Assembly: GCA_016286055.1 (NCBI GenBank)
Contig: JAEERW010000002.1
Span: 392,458 to 456,457 of the forward strand
Length of the DNA: 64,000 nt
DNA from: Bacteroidales bacterium
Lineage (GTDB): Bacteria > Bacteroidota > Bacteroidia > Bacteroidales > UBA3824
Reading direction: 5' to 3'
Shown piece by piece: positions 38,648 to 47,160 of this stretch (the first letter of the stretch is position 1; every line of letters starts with the position of its first letter). Both the position numbers and the translations under genes were made by a program. Below the pieces are notes generated by a model that did no database searches, was not told the origin of the DNA, and worked only from the letters and a program-made list of their open reading frames with translations.

Positions 38648-40723
38648 TTAATAATCGCCACCTACTTGACCTCTAATGTATTCCATAATCACATCGCAGT
38701 TTTCCATAGCGTCGGTAGAGCCAACGTTTTCGATAAATACTGCAATTTGTTCGAGGGCTGAATTGATGTCTTTGGTTTTAAATTCTTCTTCGTTCCAATG
38801 GCTGAGGCTCTGGCGAGGTATCCACAAAAGACCAAAGAGTGCGTTGCTTTTTACCTCGTTGTCGGAAGATTTTGAAGCCTCGTTCAAGAGTTCCACAGCG
38901 CGTTTTTCGTAGTCAAATTCGTTGCTGCGAGTGGCAACGCCGTAGAGCGACCATCCGTCGTGAGTCAAATACCAACAGTTGCCGTGCTGCGATGCCTGAA
39001 TGCACATAACTGCAAGATTGTAGGCAAGTTCCATACGTTTTGCGCCCGAAGCGTTGTTGTATTGAGTTTCGGCAAGGGCAAGGTCTTTGGCAAATTTCAG
39101 ACGCTGGTTTTCGTTGAGGCGGCCGGGAATTTCGTCGCTAAACTCTTGCTGATAAGTAACTTCCTGAGCATTGTACCACGGCTCAACATTGTAGTTGCGT
39201 AGCACCATAAAGGGAGCAATGCCTTTTTTGCGCATAAAATCGATGCTAACCTTCGAGAGCCACTGCTCAGCCTTAGCAAGATTGTGTTCGCTGAGGTATT
39301 TTGTGCCAACTTGGTCTAAGTAATAATCCTTGCTGCCAAAAGTGCGTCCTTTGGAGGTTTGAACTATGTTGAGAAGGTATTTTTCAAAAACATCTAACTT
39401 CTTGTTGTTGAATGCGTAATTATAGAAACTTTCGGCTTCGGCACCGGTCATGTTGTAAAGAATCTCGTCGGAGAAGTAGTTGAGAGTGAGCATATCGGCG
39501 GCAGAAACAATCAAAAGTGTGAAATTTTTGTTGCTTTCCTTGTTAGCCCCTTGAATATTCTGATAAATAATGCGTTGTGCAGCGCGGCTAAAATGCGATT
39601 CTTTTTCCGCCATAGATTGCAGCCATTTGATTTCGGTCATATATTTGGTGGCTTCGGCGGCGGTGTACTTGCGGTTTTTGGTGTAAACGAGAAATTGGAT
39701 AGCGCGGGCGTTGTCTTTCATCATTTGAGTGCCGCCAAGGTTAACGGCTGCGGCAATCTCTTTTTGAGCAGCGGCATAGTCGCCAAGAAGGTAGTGAATC
39801 ATAGCAGCGGCGGTTTTCCACATACAGGGAGCGTTGGTGGCTTTGGTGTCGGCTACCTTGTTGGCAAAGTCGGCAAACTGTTTTGCCTCGCTGTTTTTTA
39901 CCTCGTAAAAATCCGAAGGGTGGGGCAATCCCGATTCGCCGTCTAAGGTTTCTTGGGTCATATTAACATAATCCTGAATCATAAACGGCAACGATGTATT
40001 GTCGTGGTCTTTTTCGTAAATCTCTTTGATACCTTGGTAGTTGCGTTTGTCGTTGAGGCAGAATTTCAGACTTTGAATATCGCCCAATTGGGCAAAAATC
40101 TGCAAAGCCGACTCCATCTTTTTTTGACGGTAAAGCGCGCCGGCAAAGAGCGAGAGCATAGTTTGACGGATGTCTTTGTCGGAGGTTTTAGAACCTGTTG
40201 ATGTCCAGAACTTTTCTACGTCGGCATATTTTTCAAGTTGAAACATACAGCGCATAGCCATAAGGGTGTAGCGCTCTTTGAGTGCGCCGTTGTAACCCTC
40301 CGCCTTGGTGCGGAGTTGGGTAAGTTTGGCACGGCGGGCTGCAATTTCGTCTTCCGAAGGATATTCCCAAGCGTTGTAAAAATTGCTGTTGAGACGGTGA
40401 TAGGTGATAAGGTCTAAGAGGTAGTCTTGCATAGCCTTGTCGTTTTTGGCAATTGCTGCGCGAACAATGTCGTTGTTGGCCTCGCCGGTTTTAAACGACT
40501 GTTTAAGTTCTTCGGGGTCAATCCAAAGCAATCCGTCGATGGCATATTCGCTCATTTCGGGACCCACGTATGCGCGCCAAAAATCGTCGAACATATGCGC
40601 CGAAGCCTTGGTGTCGAGCACCTTGTACATATAAAAGTTGATAGTCTGCTCCGCGATGCAGGCATACGATTTACTGCTGATTAGCGCGGTCAGCAGCAAT
40701 AGAGCCGCTAAAAATTTTTTCAT
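38648..40723 (-). CDS. Exported protein with TPR-like helical repeats, unknown function
   Basis: This 691-aa protein has a Sec signal peptide (MKKFLAALLLLTALISSKSYA) and a long mostly helical body with the Ala/Tyr/Leu spacing of tetratricopeptide-like repeats (for example YADVEKFW, LFAGALYRQKKMESALQIFAQLGD, LGDYAAAQKEI, LAKAEQWLSKV). It is probably periplasmic or at the outer membrane. I do not recognise a named family; similar hypothetical proteins occur in Bacteroidota. Its start overlaps the end of the upstream lipoprotein gene by 53 bp in another frame. Confidence 0.75.
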   Translation of the reverse strand: MKKFLAALLLLTALISSKSYACIAEQTINFYMYKVLDTKASAHMFDDFWRAYVGPEMSEYAIDGLLWIDPEELKQSFKTGEANNDIVRAAIAKNDKAMQDYLLDLITYHRLNSNFYNAWEYPSEDEIAARRAKLTQLRTKAEGYNGALKERYTLMAMRCMFQLEKYADVEKFWTSTGSKTSDKDIRQTMLSLFAGALYRQKKMESALQIFAQLGDIQSLKFCLNDKRNYQGIKEIYEKDHDNTSLPFMIQDYVNMTQETLDGESGLPHPSDFYEVKNSEAKQFADFANKVADTKATNAPCMWKTAAAMIHYLLGDYAAAQKEIAAAVNLGGTQMMKDNARAIQFLVYTKNRKYTAAEATKYMTEIKWLQSMAEKESHFSRAAQRIIYQNIQGANKESNKNFTLLIVSAADMLTLNYFSDEILYNMTGAEAESFYNYAFNNKKLDVFEKYLLNIVQTSKGRTFGSKDYYLDQVGTKYLSEHNLAKAEQWLSKVSIDFMRKKGIAPFMVLRNYNVEPWYNAQEVTYQQEFSDEIPGRLNENQRLKFAKDLALAETQYNNASGAKRMELAYNLAVMCIQASQHGNCWYLTHDGWSLYGVATRSNEFDYEKRAVELLNEASKSSDNEVKSNALFGLLWIPRQSLSHWNEEEFKTKDINSALEQIAVFIENVGSTDAMENCDVIMEYIRGQVGGDY

Positions 40724-41735
40724 ATTGTTGGTAGTTAATATTATTAATGTTGTTGCTGTTTAAATCGTAAATAATTGTTTGTGAGAGTATTTCGGGACGG
40801 ATATCGTTTACCGCCGCCCTCACCTTTTCTATTTCAGAAAACTCTGCTTTGCGCACAAATATTGTGTCGCCATAGTGTAGCATTACGTTAAAAGCCTCGT
40901 TGCCGATGTACATTGGAATGTCGCGGGCGTTTTGCACAAAAAATGTGGCAGAGTCGATTTGGGCAAAGTTTAGCGTGTCGTCGAGATTCTCACTATATAA
41001 TATGTTGCTGTATTTTCCTTTTTTGAAAAGAATCTGCCATTTAAAATTTGGAAACGCCACGCACATCCTCAGCGGATATTTTTTCAAATGCCTCAAAAAC
41101 GGCTTAACATCATTATAATAAAGTATCGGGTTGACGCATTTGCGGTTGGCGTAATTGCCTGTGTTGTAAAGCATCAGCACTCCGTAGTCGCACGGCGGAG
41201 CAGCCATATTCAACTGATGGAGGCGTATAGTTACCGAGAGTTTCAGACCCTTGGCGGCGGCGTAGTCTTTCACTTTTTGGAGAAATGGGAAATACACCTT
41301 TTCGGATTTTGCCGTCCAATCGCAGTCGATTTGAAACTCTTTGATCGTGGGCACGTGGTTGGTCTCCGACATTTTTATAACCCTATCTACAAGCATCTCA
41401 GCAATAGAATCCACATTGTGACGAAGGCATTTTTCCACAATAAACACTACGGGAATCACCTCCACGCCCTCGGGCACAGGCTGCATAAACCGTAAAGTGG
41501 CATTTGGCATCAGGGCGTTTTTGTCTTGGTCTACCACCACATCAAAATACCGCAGATAAATCTTCTTGATACCAAAATCGTCCACAAACTTAGCCTCCGC
41601 GCTATCCAAATCAAACACCGTCTTCCAAAAATACACCGACGGCTGCGGATTGTCGATGGCTGTTGGCGCGGCACAGCCGGTAATAATCAGTGCGGCAAGG
41701 ATAATGAGGTAAGTTTTGATGCGTAATGTTGCCAT
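40671..41735 (-). CDS. Lipoprotein with TIM-barrel glycosidase-like features, unknown function
   Basis: This 354-aa protein starts at ATG 41735; the ORF extends three codons further to a TTG at 41744, which I reject. A type II signal (ILAALIITGC) places it as a lipoprotein. The body has segments such as IKEFQIDCDW, AAKGLKLSVTIRL and DYGVLMLYNTGNY that resemble a glycoside-hydrolase-like or DUF3142-like TIM barrel. No catalytic residues can be assigned. It overlaps the next gene by 53 bp, an unusually long overlap for this genome, so the two are probably produced together. A TATATTTG box lies 20 nt before the start. Confidence 0.72.
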   Translation of the reverse strand: MATLRIKTYLIILAALIITGCAAPTAIDNPQPSVYFWKTVFDLDSAEAKFVDDFGIKKIYLRYFDVVVDQDKNALMPNATLRFMQPVPEGVEVIPVVFIVEKCLRHNVDSIAEMLVDRVIKMSETNHVPTIKEFQIDCDWTAKSEKVYFPFLQKVKDYAAAKGLKLSVTIRLHQLNMAAPPCDYGVLMLYNTGNYANRKCVNPILYYNDVKPFLRHLKKYPLRMCVAFPNFKWQILFKKGKYSNILYSENLDDTLNFAQIDSATFFVQNARDIPMYIGNEAFNVMLHYGDTIFVRKAEFSEIEKVRAAVNDIRPEILSQTIIYDLNSNNINNINYQQYEKIFSGSIAADRANQQ

Positions 41736-41754
41736 AGAATACAATTTTACACTG

Positions 41755-41762
41755 CAAATATA
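41755..41762 (-). promoter_or_regulatory. -7 box for the lipoprotein/TPR-like gene pair
   Basis: TATATTTG on the minus strand lies 19 nt before the ATG at 41735. It is in a 133-bp divergent region that also carries the plus-strand promoter of the toxin-antitoxin pair. Confidence 0.5.
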
Positions 41763-41792
41763 GTAAGTCTTATTTTGATAGCATAAAATAAT

Positions 41793-41822
41793 TTGCGGAA
41801 TAAGAAAAAATCATTACCTTTG
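41793..41822 (+). promoter_or_regulatory. Promoter of the toxin-antitoxin pair
   Basis: TTTG (41793-41796) and TACCTTTG (41815-41822) are separated by 18 nt on the plus strand, one base short of the usual spacing. The antitoxin ATG lies 47 nt after the -7 box. Confidence 0.55.
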
Positions 41823-41868
41823 TAATGACAGATTTTCTGTAAAGATAGTATAATATAAAGTAACGATT

Positions 41869-42114
41869 ATGACAGGACTTGCATTAAGAGGTAATTTAGG
41901 TTACGACACACTGTTTCAGCGCATCAAAAGTGTTCCAGAACAGTATTTAGACGAGATTTATAACTATGTAGATTTCGTTATCTACCGTAGTACACTTCCC
42001 GAACCTCAGAGCAATAAGCCAAAATCCTCAGGATTGGAGGAGTTTTATGGCTGTATGGAGTTCGACGGTGATCCATTAGAAATTCAAAAACGTATGCGAG
42101 ATGAATGGAATTGA
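41869..42114 (+). CDS. Putative antitoxin of a PIN-type toxin-antitoxin pair
   Basis: This 81-aa protein lies just upstream of, and overlaps by 14 bp, a PIN-domain gene. It has the pattern of small antitoxins that pair with PIN toxins: an N-terminal amphipathic region (LFQRIKSVPEQYLDEIYNYVDFVIYR, DUF2281-like) and a disordered, acidic C-terminal tail (EEFYGCMEFDGDPLEIQKRMRDEW) fit to cover the toxin active site. A classical DNA-binding fold is not evident. The function is inferred mainly from position and overlap. Confidence 0.75.
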   Translation: MTGLALRGNLGYDTLFQRIKSVPEQYLDEIYNYVDFVIYRSTLPEPQSNKPKSSGLEEFYGCMEFDGDPLEIQKRMRDEWN

Positions 42115-42475
42115 TTTTGTGGCAGACACAAACGCTCTGCTTTATCTGATGAAAAAGAATCCGTGTATGAAGCCGTTTTTGAAATACTCCTTCGGTATTT
42201 CAATTATTTCTGAAATGGAGTTGCTGTCGTTTAGGACGATTACCGAAGCCGAGGAAAAACTTACACGACTTTTGGTATCAAAATGTTTCAACTATCCTAT
42301 CAGCAACAATATAAAAGAACGTGCCATATCTTTGCGTAGAAAATATGGCACAAAACTTCCTGATTCTATTGTGGTGGCAACTGCTATTGAAATTGGAGCG
42401 CCGTTGATTACTGCCGATAAGGGTTTTACAAAGATAACAGAACTCAATTTAAAGTTGATTGAGCCGATTCTTTAA
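42101..42475 (+). CDS. PIN-domain ribonuclease toxin (VapC-like)
   Basis: This 124-aa PIN-domain protein has a first acidic residue in FVADTNALLYL (Asp9), a Glu in ISEMELLSF, and later acidic positions in LPDSIVVATAIEI and LITADKGF. These give the usual four-acid metal site. VapC-type toxins cut tRNA or rRNA when free of antitoxin. The start codon lies within the antitoxin gene, indicating translational coupling. The stop is only 7 bp from the convergent esterase gene. Confidence 0.85.
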   Translation: MNGIDFVADTNALLYLMKKNPCMKPFLKYSFGISIISEMELLSFRTITEAEEKLTRLLVSKCFNYPISNNIKERAISLRRKYGTKLPDSIVVATAIEIGAPLITADKGFTKITELNLKLIEPIL

Positions 42476-42482
42476 TCCCTCA

Positions 42483-43625
42483 TTATTTCGCATACTTAAT
42501 CCTCAGTTTTCTTCCAATCCTCAGTATGGTTGTGGGAGTGATATTGTTGAGGGTGCAGAGTGTGTTGACTGAGGTGCGGGTCTTTTTGGCTATGCCGATA
42601 AGGGTGTCGCCGTTTTGGATGGTGTAGGTGGTGCAGTTGGCGTATTCCTTTGCCTCAATTTCGGCAAGTGTAACAGCCGAAGCGGTGTCTTTTAACACAA
42701 AACTGCCGCCGTCGCGACGAATGCCGTCGTAGGCGTGTTTGATGTCGTCCATTGTGATGTCAAAATTGCGGTTTACGCTGCGCTCAGTGTCGGATAGCGA
42801 GTGCGAAAACAGCCATTCGTAGGTTTTGGGATGATAGAAAAGTCTTGCCAATGCCGAGTGCGATGCTCCTTTGAGCCAAGTGTACATTAGGAGCGAATCG
42901 TTGTGCTGTTCTTCAAGTTGAGCCACCACTGTTTTTGAACAACTGATACCTACTGCGCGGTCGGCTGTGCCGTGGATTACCCAAAATGGAAGTTCGCCCA
43001 TTTTGCTCACGTCTTTTAATGTGGTGCCGCCGCAGAGAGCCATTGCAGCCGCTATTTTGTCGGGGTATGTGCCAGCCATATCCATTGTGCCGTAGCCGCC
43101 GAGACTCATTCCAAGAACGTATACACGGTTGGTGTCCACAAGGTAGTTTTGCTTGGTCCATTCAAGAATGTTCATAATTTTGCGAGGGCTCCACGCACCG
43201 CCGGGGTTTTGTGGGGCAAGGATAATGGCGTCGATATTTACACCGCGTTTTACAGCGTCGAGACAGCCGTAGCGTCTTACTCTGTAAAGGTCCATACCGC
43301 AGAGACTTGCGCCGTGTAGAAAAATTACCACAGGTTTGCGGGCGTGGCTTTGTGCTGTGGTTTTAATGGTATTGGTAACAACAATTTGCGATGTGCGGCT
43401 GTTGCCGTTGCAGATTGAAGGGTCGTTGATGGCAATGTTAATAGTGTCGTTGACAGCCACTTCGGTGGTTACCATTTGAGGTTCGTAGTAACTTTCAGGT
43501 GTGTAAATCCAAAAATTGTATCCGTCTTCTACAATATCACGCACTGCCTCCATTGTGGAGTTTTGTGCCGAAACGGTTAGACAGCCAGCTGTAAATAAGG
43601 CTGTTAATAAAATTCCTCCTTTCAT
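42483..43625 (-). CDS. Secreted alpha/beta-hydrolase with C-terminal LysM domain
   Basis: This 380-aa exported protein carries an alpha/beta-hydrolase domain with oxyanion region FLHGASLCG and nucleophile Ser174 in GMSLGGYGT. A likely acid is in the HGTADRAV loop and the His in GASHSALARLF. Residues about 334-378 form one LysM domain (YTIQNGDTLIGIAKKT, ILRIGRKLRI), which binds peptidoglycan or chitin-like glycans. The N-terminus could be a Sec signal ending at SAQ or a lipobox (FTAGC). It starts 1 bp after the quinoprotein-like gene. A wall-associated esterase or peptidase (PHB-depolymerase/Esterase_PHB-like) is likely; the substrate is unknown. Confidence 0.82.
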   Translation of the reverse strand: MKGGILLTALFTAGCLTVSAQNSTMEAVRDIVEDGYNFWIYTPESYYEPQMVTTEVAVNDTINIAINDPSICNGNSRTSQIVVTNTIKTTAQSHARKPVVIFLHGASLCGMDLYRVRRYGCLDAVKRGVNIDAIILAPQNPGGAWSPRKIMNILEWTKQNYLVDTNRVYVLGMSLGGYGTMDMAGTYPDKIAAAMALCGGTTLKDVSKMGELPFWVIHGTADRAVGISCSKTVVAQLEEQHNDSLLMYTWLKGASHSALARLFYHPKTYEWLFSHSLSDTERSVNRNFDITMDDIKHAYDGIRRDGGSFVLKDTASAVTLAEIEAKEYANCTTYTIQNGDTLIGIAKKTRTSVNTLCTLNNITPTTILRIGRKLRIKYAK

Positions 43626-43626
43626 T

Positions 43627-45240
43627 TTATTTTATTACAAATTTATGTATTCCGTTAATTCTTGATCCTACAATGCACGAATTGCCAATTACCACAGGCG
43701 AAGATTCAAAGTTGTTGGCTAAAACTTTGGTGCAGATGAGTTCGCCGGTTTTGCCTTTAAAGAGATATGCATTGCCCGAAGCGTCGCCGGTAAAGATGAA
43801 TGCCTCGTTGTTTTCGTTGTAGAATGCCACTGGCGACGACCACGCAAACTGTTTTAACGGTTTGGCGTAGATTACCTTGCCGGTTTCGGTGCTGATGGCT
43901 GTAAACTCGCCGTTAGATTTGGCTGCACTGTTGCGGCAGACGTTGTAAAAGAGCATTCCCTCGCAATCGCCTTTGCCCACGAGCGGTGTGCAATAAACGC
44001 CGCCGTCTAATACGTGTCCGCTTGTGCCGGTGCGTTTGCAGGCTATTTCGGTGTCCCAAACGGGTGTGCCGTTGGTGCCGTCGAGTTTTACAATGTGGCA
44101 AGTGCCGCTGAATCCCTGCTTATCAACCTCGCAGGCTGTATATATATAAGGTGTTCCGTTTTCGGGGCGGCAGACAATTGTGCCGTCGGAATCGTCGTGA
44201 TTATCGTAACGCCAAACGGGTTTCATAGTGTTGAGGTTGATACAAAGCACATTGCCGTGATTGTCGCACACATAGCCGTAATTTTTGTAAACGCAGATGC
44301 TCGACTCAATGCCGGGAGCGTTTCTGCCTTTAACTTTGTAACGCAAAAGGCTGTGCATTTTGAGGTTGCCCTGTTCGCGGATAAACTTGTAGATAGTGCC
44401 GTTTTCGCCGGGCCAAATGAGGAATCCGCCCACGTCAACCGGCGACGAGTCGAATGCCCCCCACGCTCTCCACGCTCCTGCATCGGGACCATAGAAGAAT
44501 GTTTTTTCGTGTTTTTCTAAATCGTAAGCCATACAGCCAAACGGAGCGCGGCAGGGAACGCCCTGACCAAGATAATAGTTGTAAAATTCAGGGTCGATAG
44601 AGCCTGTGCCCTTGATGGTGTTGCCAGCGTCGAGTTTTGTGCGTGAAGGCTTGCCGGTGTTGGGATTAAGAAAATATGTTTTGCTGCAAAGCGAGCCGAA
44701 CATTATCTCCTCGTTAGAAAAATCGGCTGTAAGGTCTTTTGAAGTGGCTTTGAAATGAGCAACTTGTTCGTCGGTCCATTTTACATAAACGGGCTGACCT
44801 GTCCAACCGCTTCCTCCGCCCCAAGTGCCGTATTTGGTGGGTTGAGTGTCGTAGTCGGTGTTGAAAGTCCACGCACGCTCAATGGTGGTGGGAGTGCCGG
44901 AAACAGTTCCGCCCATATCAGCGTCGCGGTAGAGATTGGCACGGAAAGTAAACACGCCCGGAGTGTTGCGGTAGAGGTCGTCGGTAAACTTCAACGTACC
45001 GTCAGAATTGTCTTTGGTTTCTACCTTGTATTCCAACGCGTTAACCGATGCAAAGATAGTATCGGGGAGGAACGCAACCTCAGGTTGTTTTTCCACAGCG
45101 GCAATGGTGTTGGCCTGCTGATTTTTAGTTGAGTCGTCGTTAATGTCGATGTTTTGATTCTGTCTCGCGTTAGAGTTGCACGACGATGCAGCCACTAAAA
45201 CTAAACCCGACAGAATGGATGTTATTCTTTTCTTATTCAT
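43627..45240 (-). CDS. PQQ-like beta-propeller lipoprotein
   Basis: This 537-aa protein has a signal sequence with a Cys in VAASSCNSN, suggesting a lipoprotein, then an acidic, Gln/Asn-rich linker (about 25-50). An eight-bladed-type beta-propeller follows, with repeated blade motifs (GNVLCINLNTMKPVWRYD, TGKVIYAKPLKQFAWSSPVAF, NAYLFKGKTGELICTKVL). These resemble PQQ-binding-like (PF13360) and BamB-like propellers, but no cofactor residues can be assigned, so it may be a scaffold. It is the first gene of a two-gene operon with the LysM hydrolase. A TACCTTTG box lies 25 nt upstream. Confidence 0.82.
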   Translation of the reverse strand: MNKKRITSILSGLVLVAASSCNSNARQNQNIDINDDSTKNQQANTIAAVEKQPEVAFLPDTIFASVNALEYKVETKDNSDGTLKFTDDLYRNTPGVFTFRANLYRDADMGGTVSGTPTTIERAWTFNTDYDTQPTKYGTWGGGSGWTGQPVYVKWTDEQVAHFKATSKDLTADFSNEEIMFGSLCSKTYFLNPNTGKPSRTKLDAGNTIKGTGSIDPEFYNYYLGQGVPCRAPFGCMAYDLEKHEKTFFYGPDAGAWRAWGAFDSSPVDVGGFLIWPGENGTIYKFIREQGNLKMHSLLRYKVKGRNAPGIESSICVYKNYGYVCDNHGNVLCINLNTMKPVWRYDNHDDSDGTIVCRPENGTPYIYTACEVDKQGFSGTCHIVKLDGTNGTPVWDTEIACKRTGTSGHVLDGGVYCTPLVGKGDCEGMLFYNVCRNSAAKSNGEFTAISTETGKVIYAKPLKQFAWSSPVAFYNENNEAFIFTGDASGNAYLFKGKTGELICTKVLANNFESSPVVIGNSCIVGSRINGIHKFVIK

Positions 45241-45264
45241 AGCGGTTTATAACGGTTTAGGCCG

Positions 45265-45272
45265 CAAAGGTA
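45265..45272 (-). promoter_or_regulatory. -7 box for the PQQ-like/LysM hydrolase operon
   Basis: TACCTTTG on the minus strand matches TAnnTTTG, 24 nt before the ATG at 45240. The -33 area is an A/T-only run. Confidence 0.5.
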
Positions 45273-45311
45273 GAACAAAATCGATAAAAAAAGAAAAAAA
45301 ATAATATTTGC

Positions 45312-45353
45312 ATAAAAAATCCGCACAACATACCATCTATTGCTGTGCGGATT
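45312..45353 (-). terminator. Rho-independent terminator after purE
   Basis: A 10-bp stem (45318-45327 with 45344-45353) closes a 16-nt loop and is followed by TTTTTT on the minus strand. It lies 7 bp after the purE stop. Confidence 0.85.
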
Positions 45354-45359
45354 GCTTAA

Positions 45360-45872
45360 TTAATTAGTCTTATACTCATACTTAATCTTTGCCAATTCTT
45401 CGTTTGCCTTGGTAATCTTGGCGGCGAGGGTAGATTTAAAATCGGCAACTTTTTTCTGCACCTCGGCATCACCCGACGCAAGAATCTGGCAGGCGAGTAT
45501 GGCAGCGTTTTTGGCGGCGTTTACTCCTACCGTTGCCACAGGTATTCCGGGGGGCATTTGAATGATGGATAACATTGAGTCCCAAGCCTCCATACCCATT
45601 TGTGTGCGGATAGGAACGCCTATTACCGGCAAAACTGTCTGTGCTGCAATTACTCCGGGCAAGTGTGCTGCACCTCCGGCGGCGGCTATTATTACCTTTA
45701 TGCCACGCTGTGCGGCGTTGCGGGCAAACTCCGTTACAAGTTCGGGAGTGCGATGTGCCGACAATGCGTTGATTTCAAACGGTATCTTCATATCGTTGAG
45801 AAACTTGGCGGCATCTTCCATAACGGGCATATCCGATGTGCTGCCCATTATTATACTTATTAAAGGTGTCAT
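45360..45872 (-). CDS. purE: 5-(carboxyamino)imidazole ribonucleotide mutase
   Basis: This 170-aa class I PurE converts N5-CAIR to CAIR in purine synthesis. The N-terminal signature IIMGSTSDMPVMEDA, SAHRTPE and the AAGGAAHLPGVIAAQT loop are all present. The length fits a single-domain PurE octamer subunit. It is read divergently from hpt across a 128-bp intergenic space and ends at a strong terminator. Confidence 0.95.
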   Translation of the reverse strand: MTPLISIIMGSTSDMPVMEDAAKFLNDMKIPFEINALSAHRTPELVTEFARNAAQRGIKVIIAAAGGAAHLPGVIAAQTVLPVIGVPIRTQMGMEAWDSMLSIIQMPPGIPVATVGVNAAKNAAILACQILASGDAEVQKKVADFKSTLAAKITKANEELAKIKYEYKTN

Positions 45873-45963
45873 TTTGTTTAGTGTTAAATATTTGATAATA
45901 ATAAATTTATATATTTTAACTAAAATTTCTCAATAAAACAGCAAAAAATTCCAATATGCTGAT

Positions 45964-45971
45964 TAAATTTG
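45964..45971 (+). promoter_or_regulatory. -7 box for hpt-adk-lrp
   Basis: TAAATTTG on the plus strand fits TAnnTTTG and lies 29 nt before the preferred hpt start (46001). No -33 TTG is seen at 19-20 nt. Its position inside the longest ORF argues against the start at 45956. Confidence 0.4.
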
Positions 45972-46000
45972 CGACAAATTTTTCTAAAAAAGCCAGCGCA

Positions 46001-46540
46001 ATGAATCAACCAATAACGGTCAAAGATAAACAATTTATATTAAGTATCAGCAATAGCGAGATACAAAAATCTATACAAAAAGTAGCCGACCAGATCAACC
46101 GCGACTACGAGGGCAAAGAAATCTTCTTTATAGGGGTGCTCAACGGTGTTTTTATGTACGCCGCCGACCTTTTAAAAAAGATTACCGTTCCCTGCCAAAT
46201 CAGTTTCACCAAAGTTGCTTCGTACGAAGGCACACACTCCTCTGGCACTATTAAGCAACTCATAGGCATGCCCGAAGGCATCGAGGGTCGTCATGTGGTG
46301 ATTTTGGAAGATATTGTGGACACTGGCTTCACCATGCGCGAAATTCTCAAACAATTGCAAGCCCATAATCCGGCTGATGTAAAAATTGCTACTTTACTTT
46401 TTAAACCAAATTCATTTAAAGAGTCTTATAATGTATACTACCGTGCAATGGAAATTCCAAACGCATTTATAGTGGGCTACGGACTCGACTACGACGGTTA
46501 CGGCAGAAACCTGCCGGATATTTATACTGTAGTAAATTAA
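46001..46540 (+). CDS. hpt: Hypoxanthine phosphoribosyltransferase
   Basis: This purine-salvage enzyme (179 aa from ATG 46001) has the PRPP-binding motif VVILEDIVDTGFT, the LNGVFMYAADL loop and the flexible SYEGTHSSG segment. The ORF is open 15 codons further upstream, but that part (MLIKFATNFSKKASA) is not typical of the family and overlaps a likely promoter box, so I prefer the ATG at 46001 (MNQPITV). It is followed by adk after 34 bp, forming a purine-salvage operon. Confidence 0.92.
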   Translation: MNQPITVKDKQFILSISNSEIQKSIQKVADQINRDYEGKEIFFIGVLNGVFMYAADLLKKITVPCQISFTKVASYEGTHSSGTIKQLIGMPEGIEGRHVVILEDIVDTGFTMREILKQLQAHNPADVKIATLLFKPNSFKESYNVYYRAMEIPNAFIVGYGLDYDGYGRNLPDIYTVVN

Positions 46541-46574
46541 AAATTGAAAATTAAAAATTAAAACATATACAAAA

Positions 46575-47159
46575 ATGAAAAAGATGTTGAATATCGCAAT
46601 TTTCGGCGCACCCGGCGTCGGCAAAGGCACACAATCAGCCTTTATCGAGAAAAAGTATAAACTCGTTCACCTTTCCACAGGCGACATTCTCCGCGAAGAG
46701 ATTGCCAAAGAGAGCAACCTCGGCAAGATGGCTAAATCGTATATGGACAAAGGTCAACTTATCCCCGACGACGTAATTATCGATATTCTTGAAAAAAAGG
46801 TTGACGAAAACATCAAGTCAGAAGGAATCCTTTACGATGGTTTCCCCCGCACAGTTAATCAGGCTAAGGCATTAGACAAAATGTTTGCTAAAAAAGGCAT
46901 CAAATTAGATTCGTTTCTCTGCCTCACAGCCGACCACGACACACTTGTAAAACGTCTTATCAACCGTGCCAAAGATTCAGGCCGTAGCGACGATGCAGAT
47001 GTAAACGTTATCGAAAACCGTATCAAAGTATACAACGAATCTACACTTCCCGTAGCAGATTTTTACAAAAAAGAAGGCAAATGCGTTGAAATCAACGGCA
47101 TAGGCAAGGTAGAGGAAATTTTCGACAATATCTGTCACGAAATTGACAAGGTTAAATAA
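46575..47159 (+). CDS. adk: Adenylate kinase
   Basis: This 194-aa kinase converts AMP and ATP to two ADP. It has the P-loop GAPGVGKGT (11-19), the AMP site HLSTGDILREE, and YDGFPRTVNQAKAL. The LID is of the short type without the Cys4 zinc site. The gene ends 1 bp before the lrp-type regulator and follows hpt by 34 bp. Confidence 0.96.
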   Translation: MKKMLNIAIFGAPGVGKGTQSAFIEKKYKLVHLSTGDILREEIAKESNLGKMAKSYMDKGQLIPDDVIIDILEKKVDENIKSEGILYDGFPRTVNQAKALDKMFAKKGIKLDSFLCLTADHDTLVKRLINRAKDSGRSDDADVNVIENRIKVYNESTLPVADFYKKEGKCVEINGIGKVEEIFDNICHEIDKVK

Positions 47160-47160
47160 G

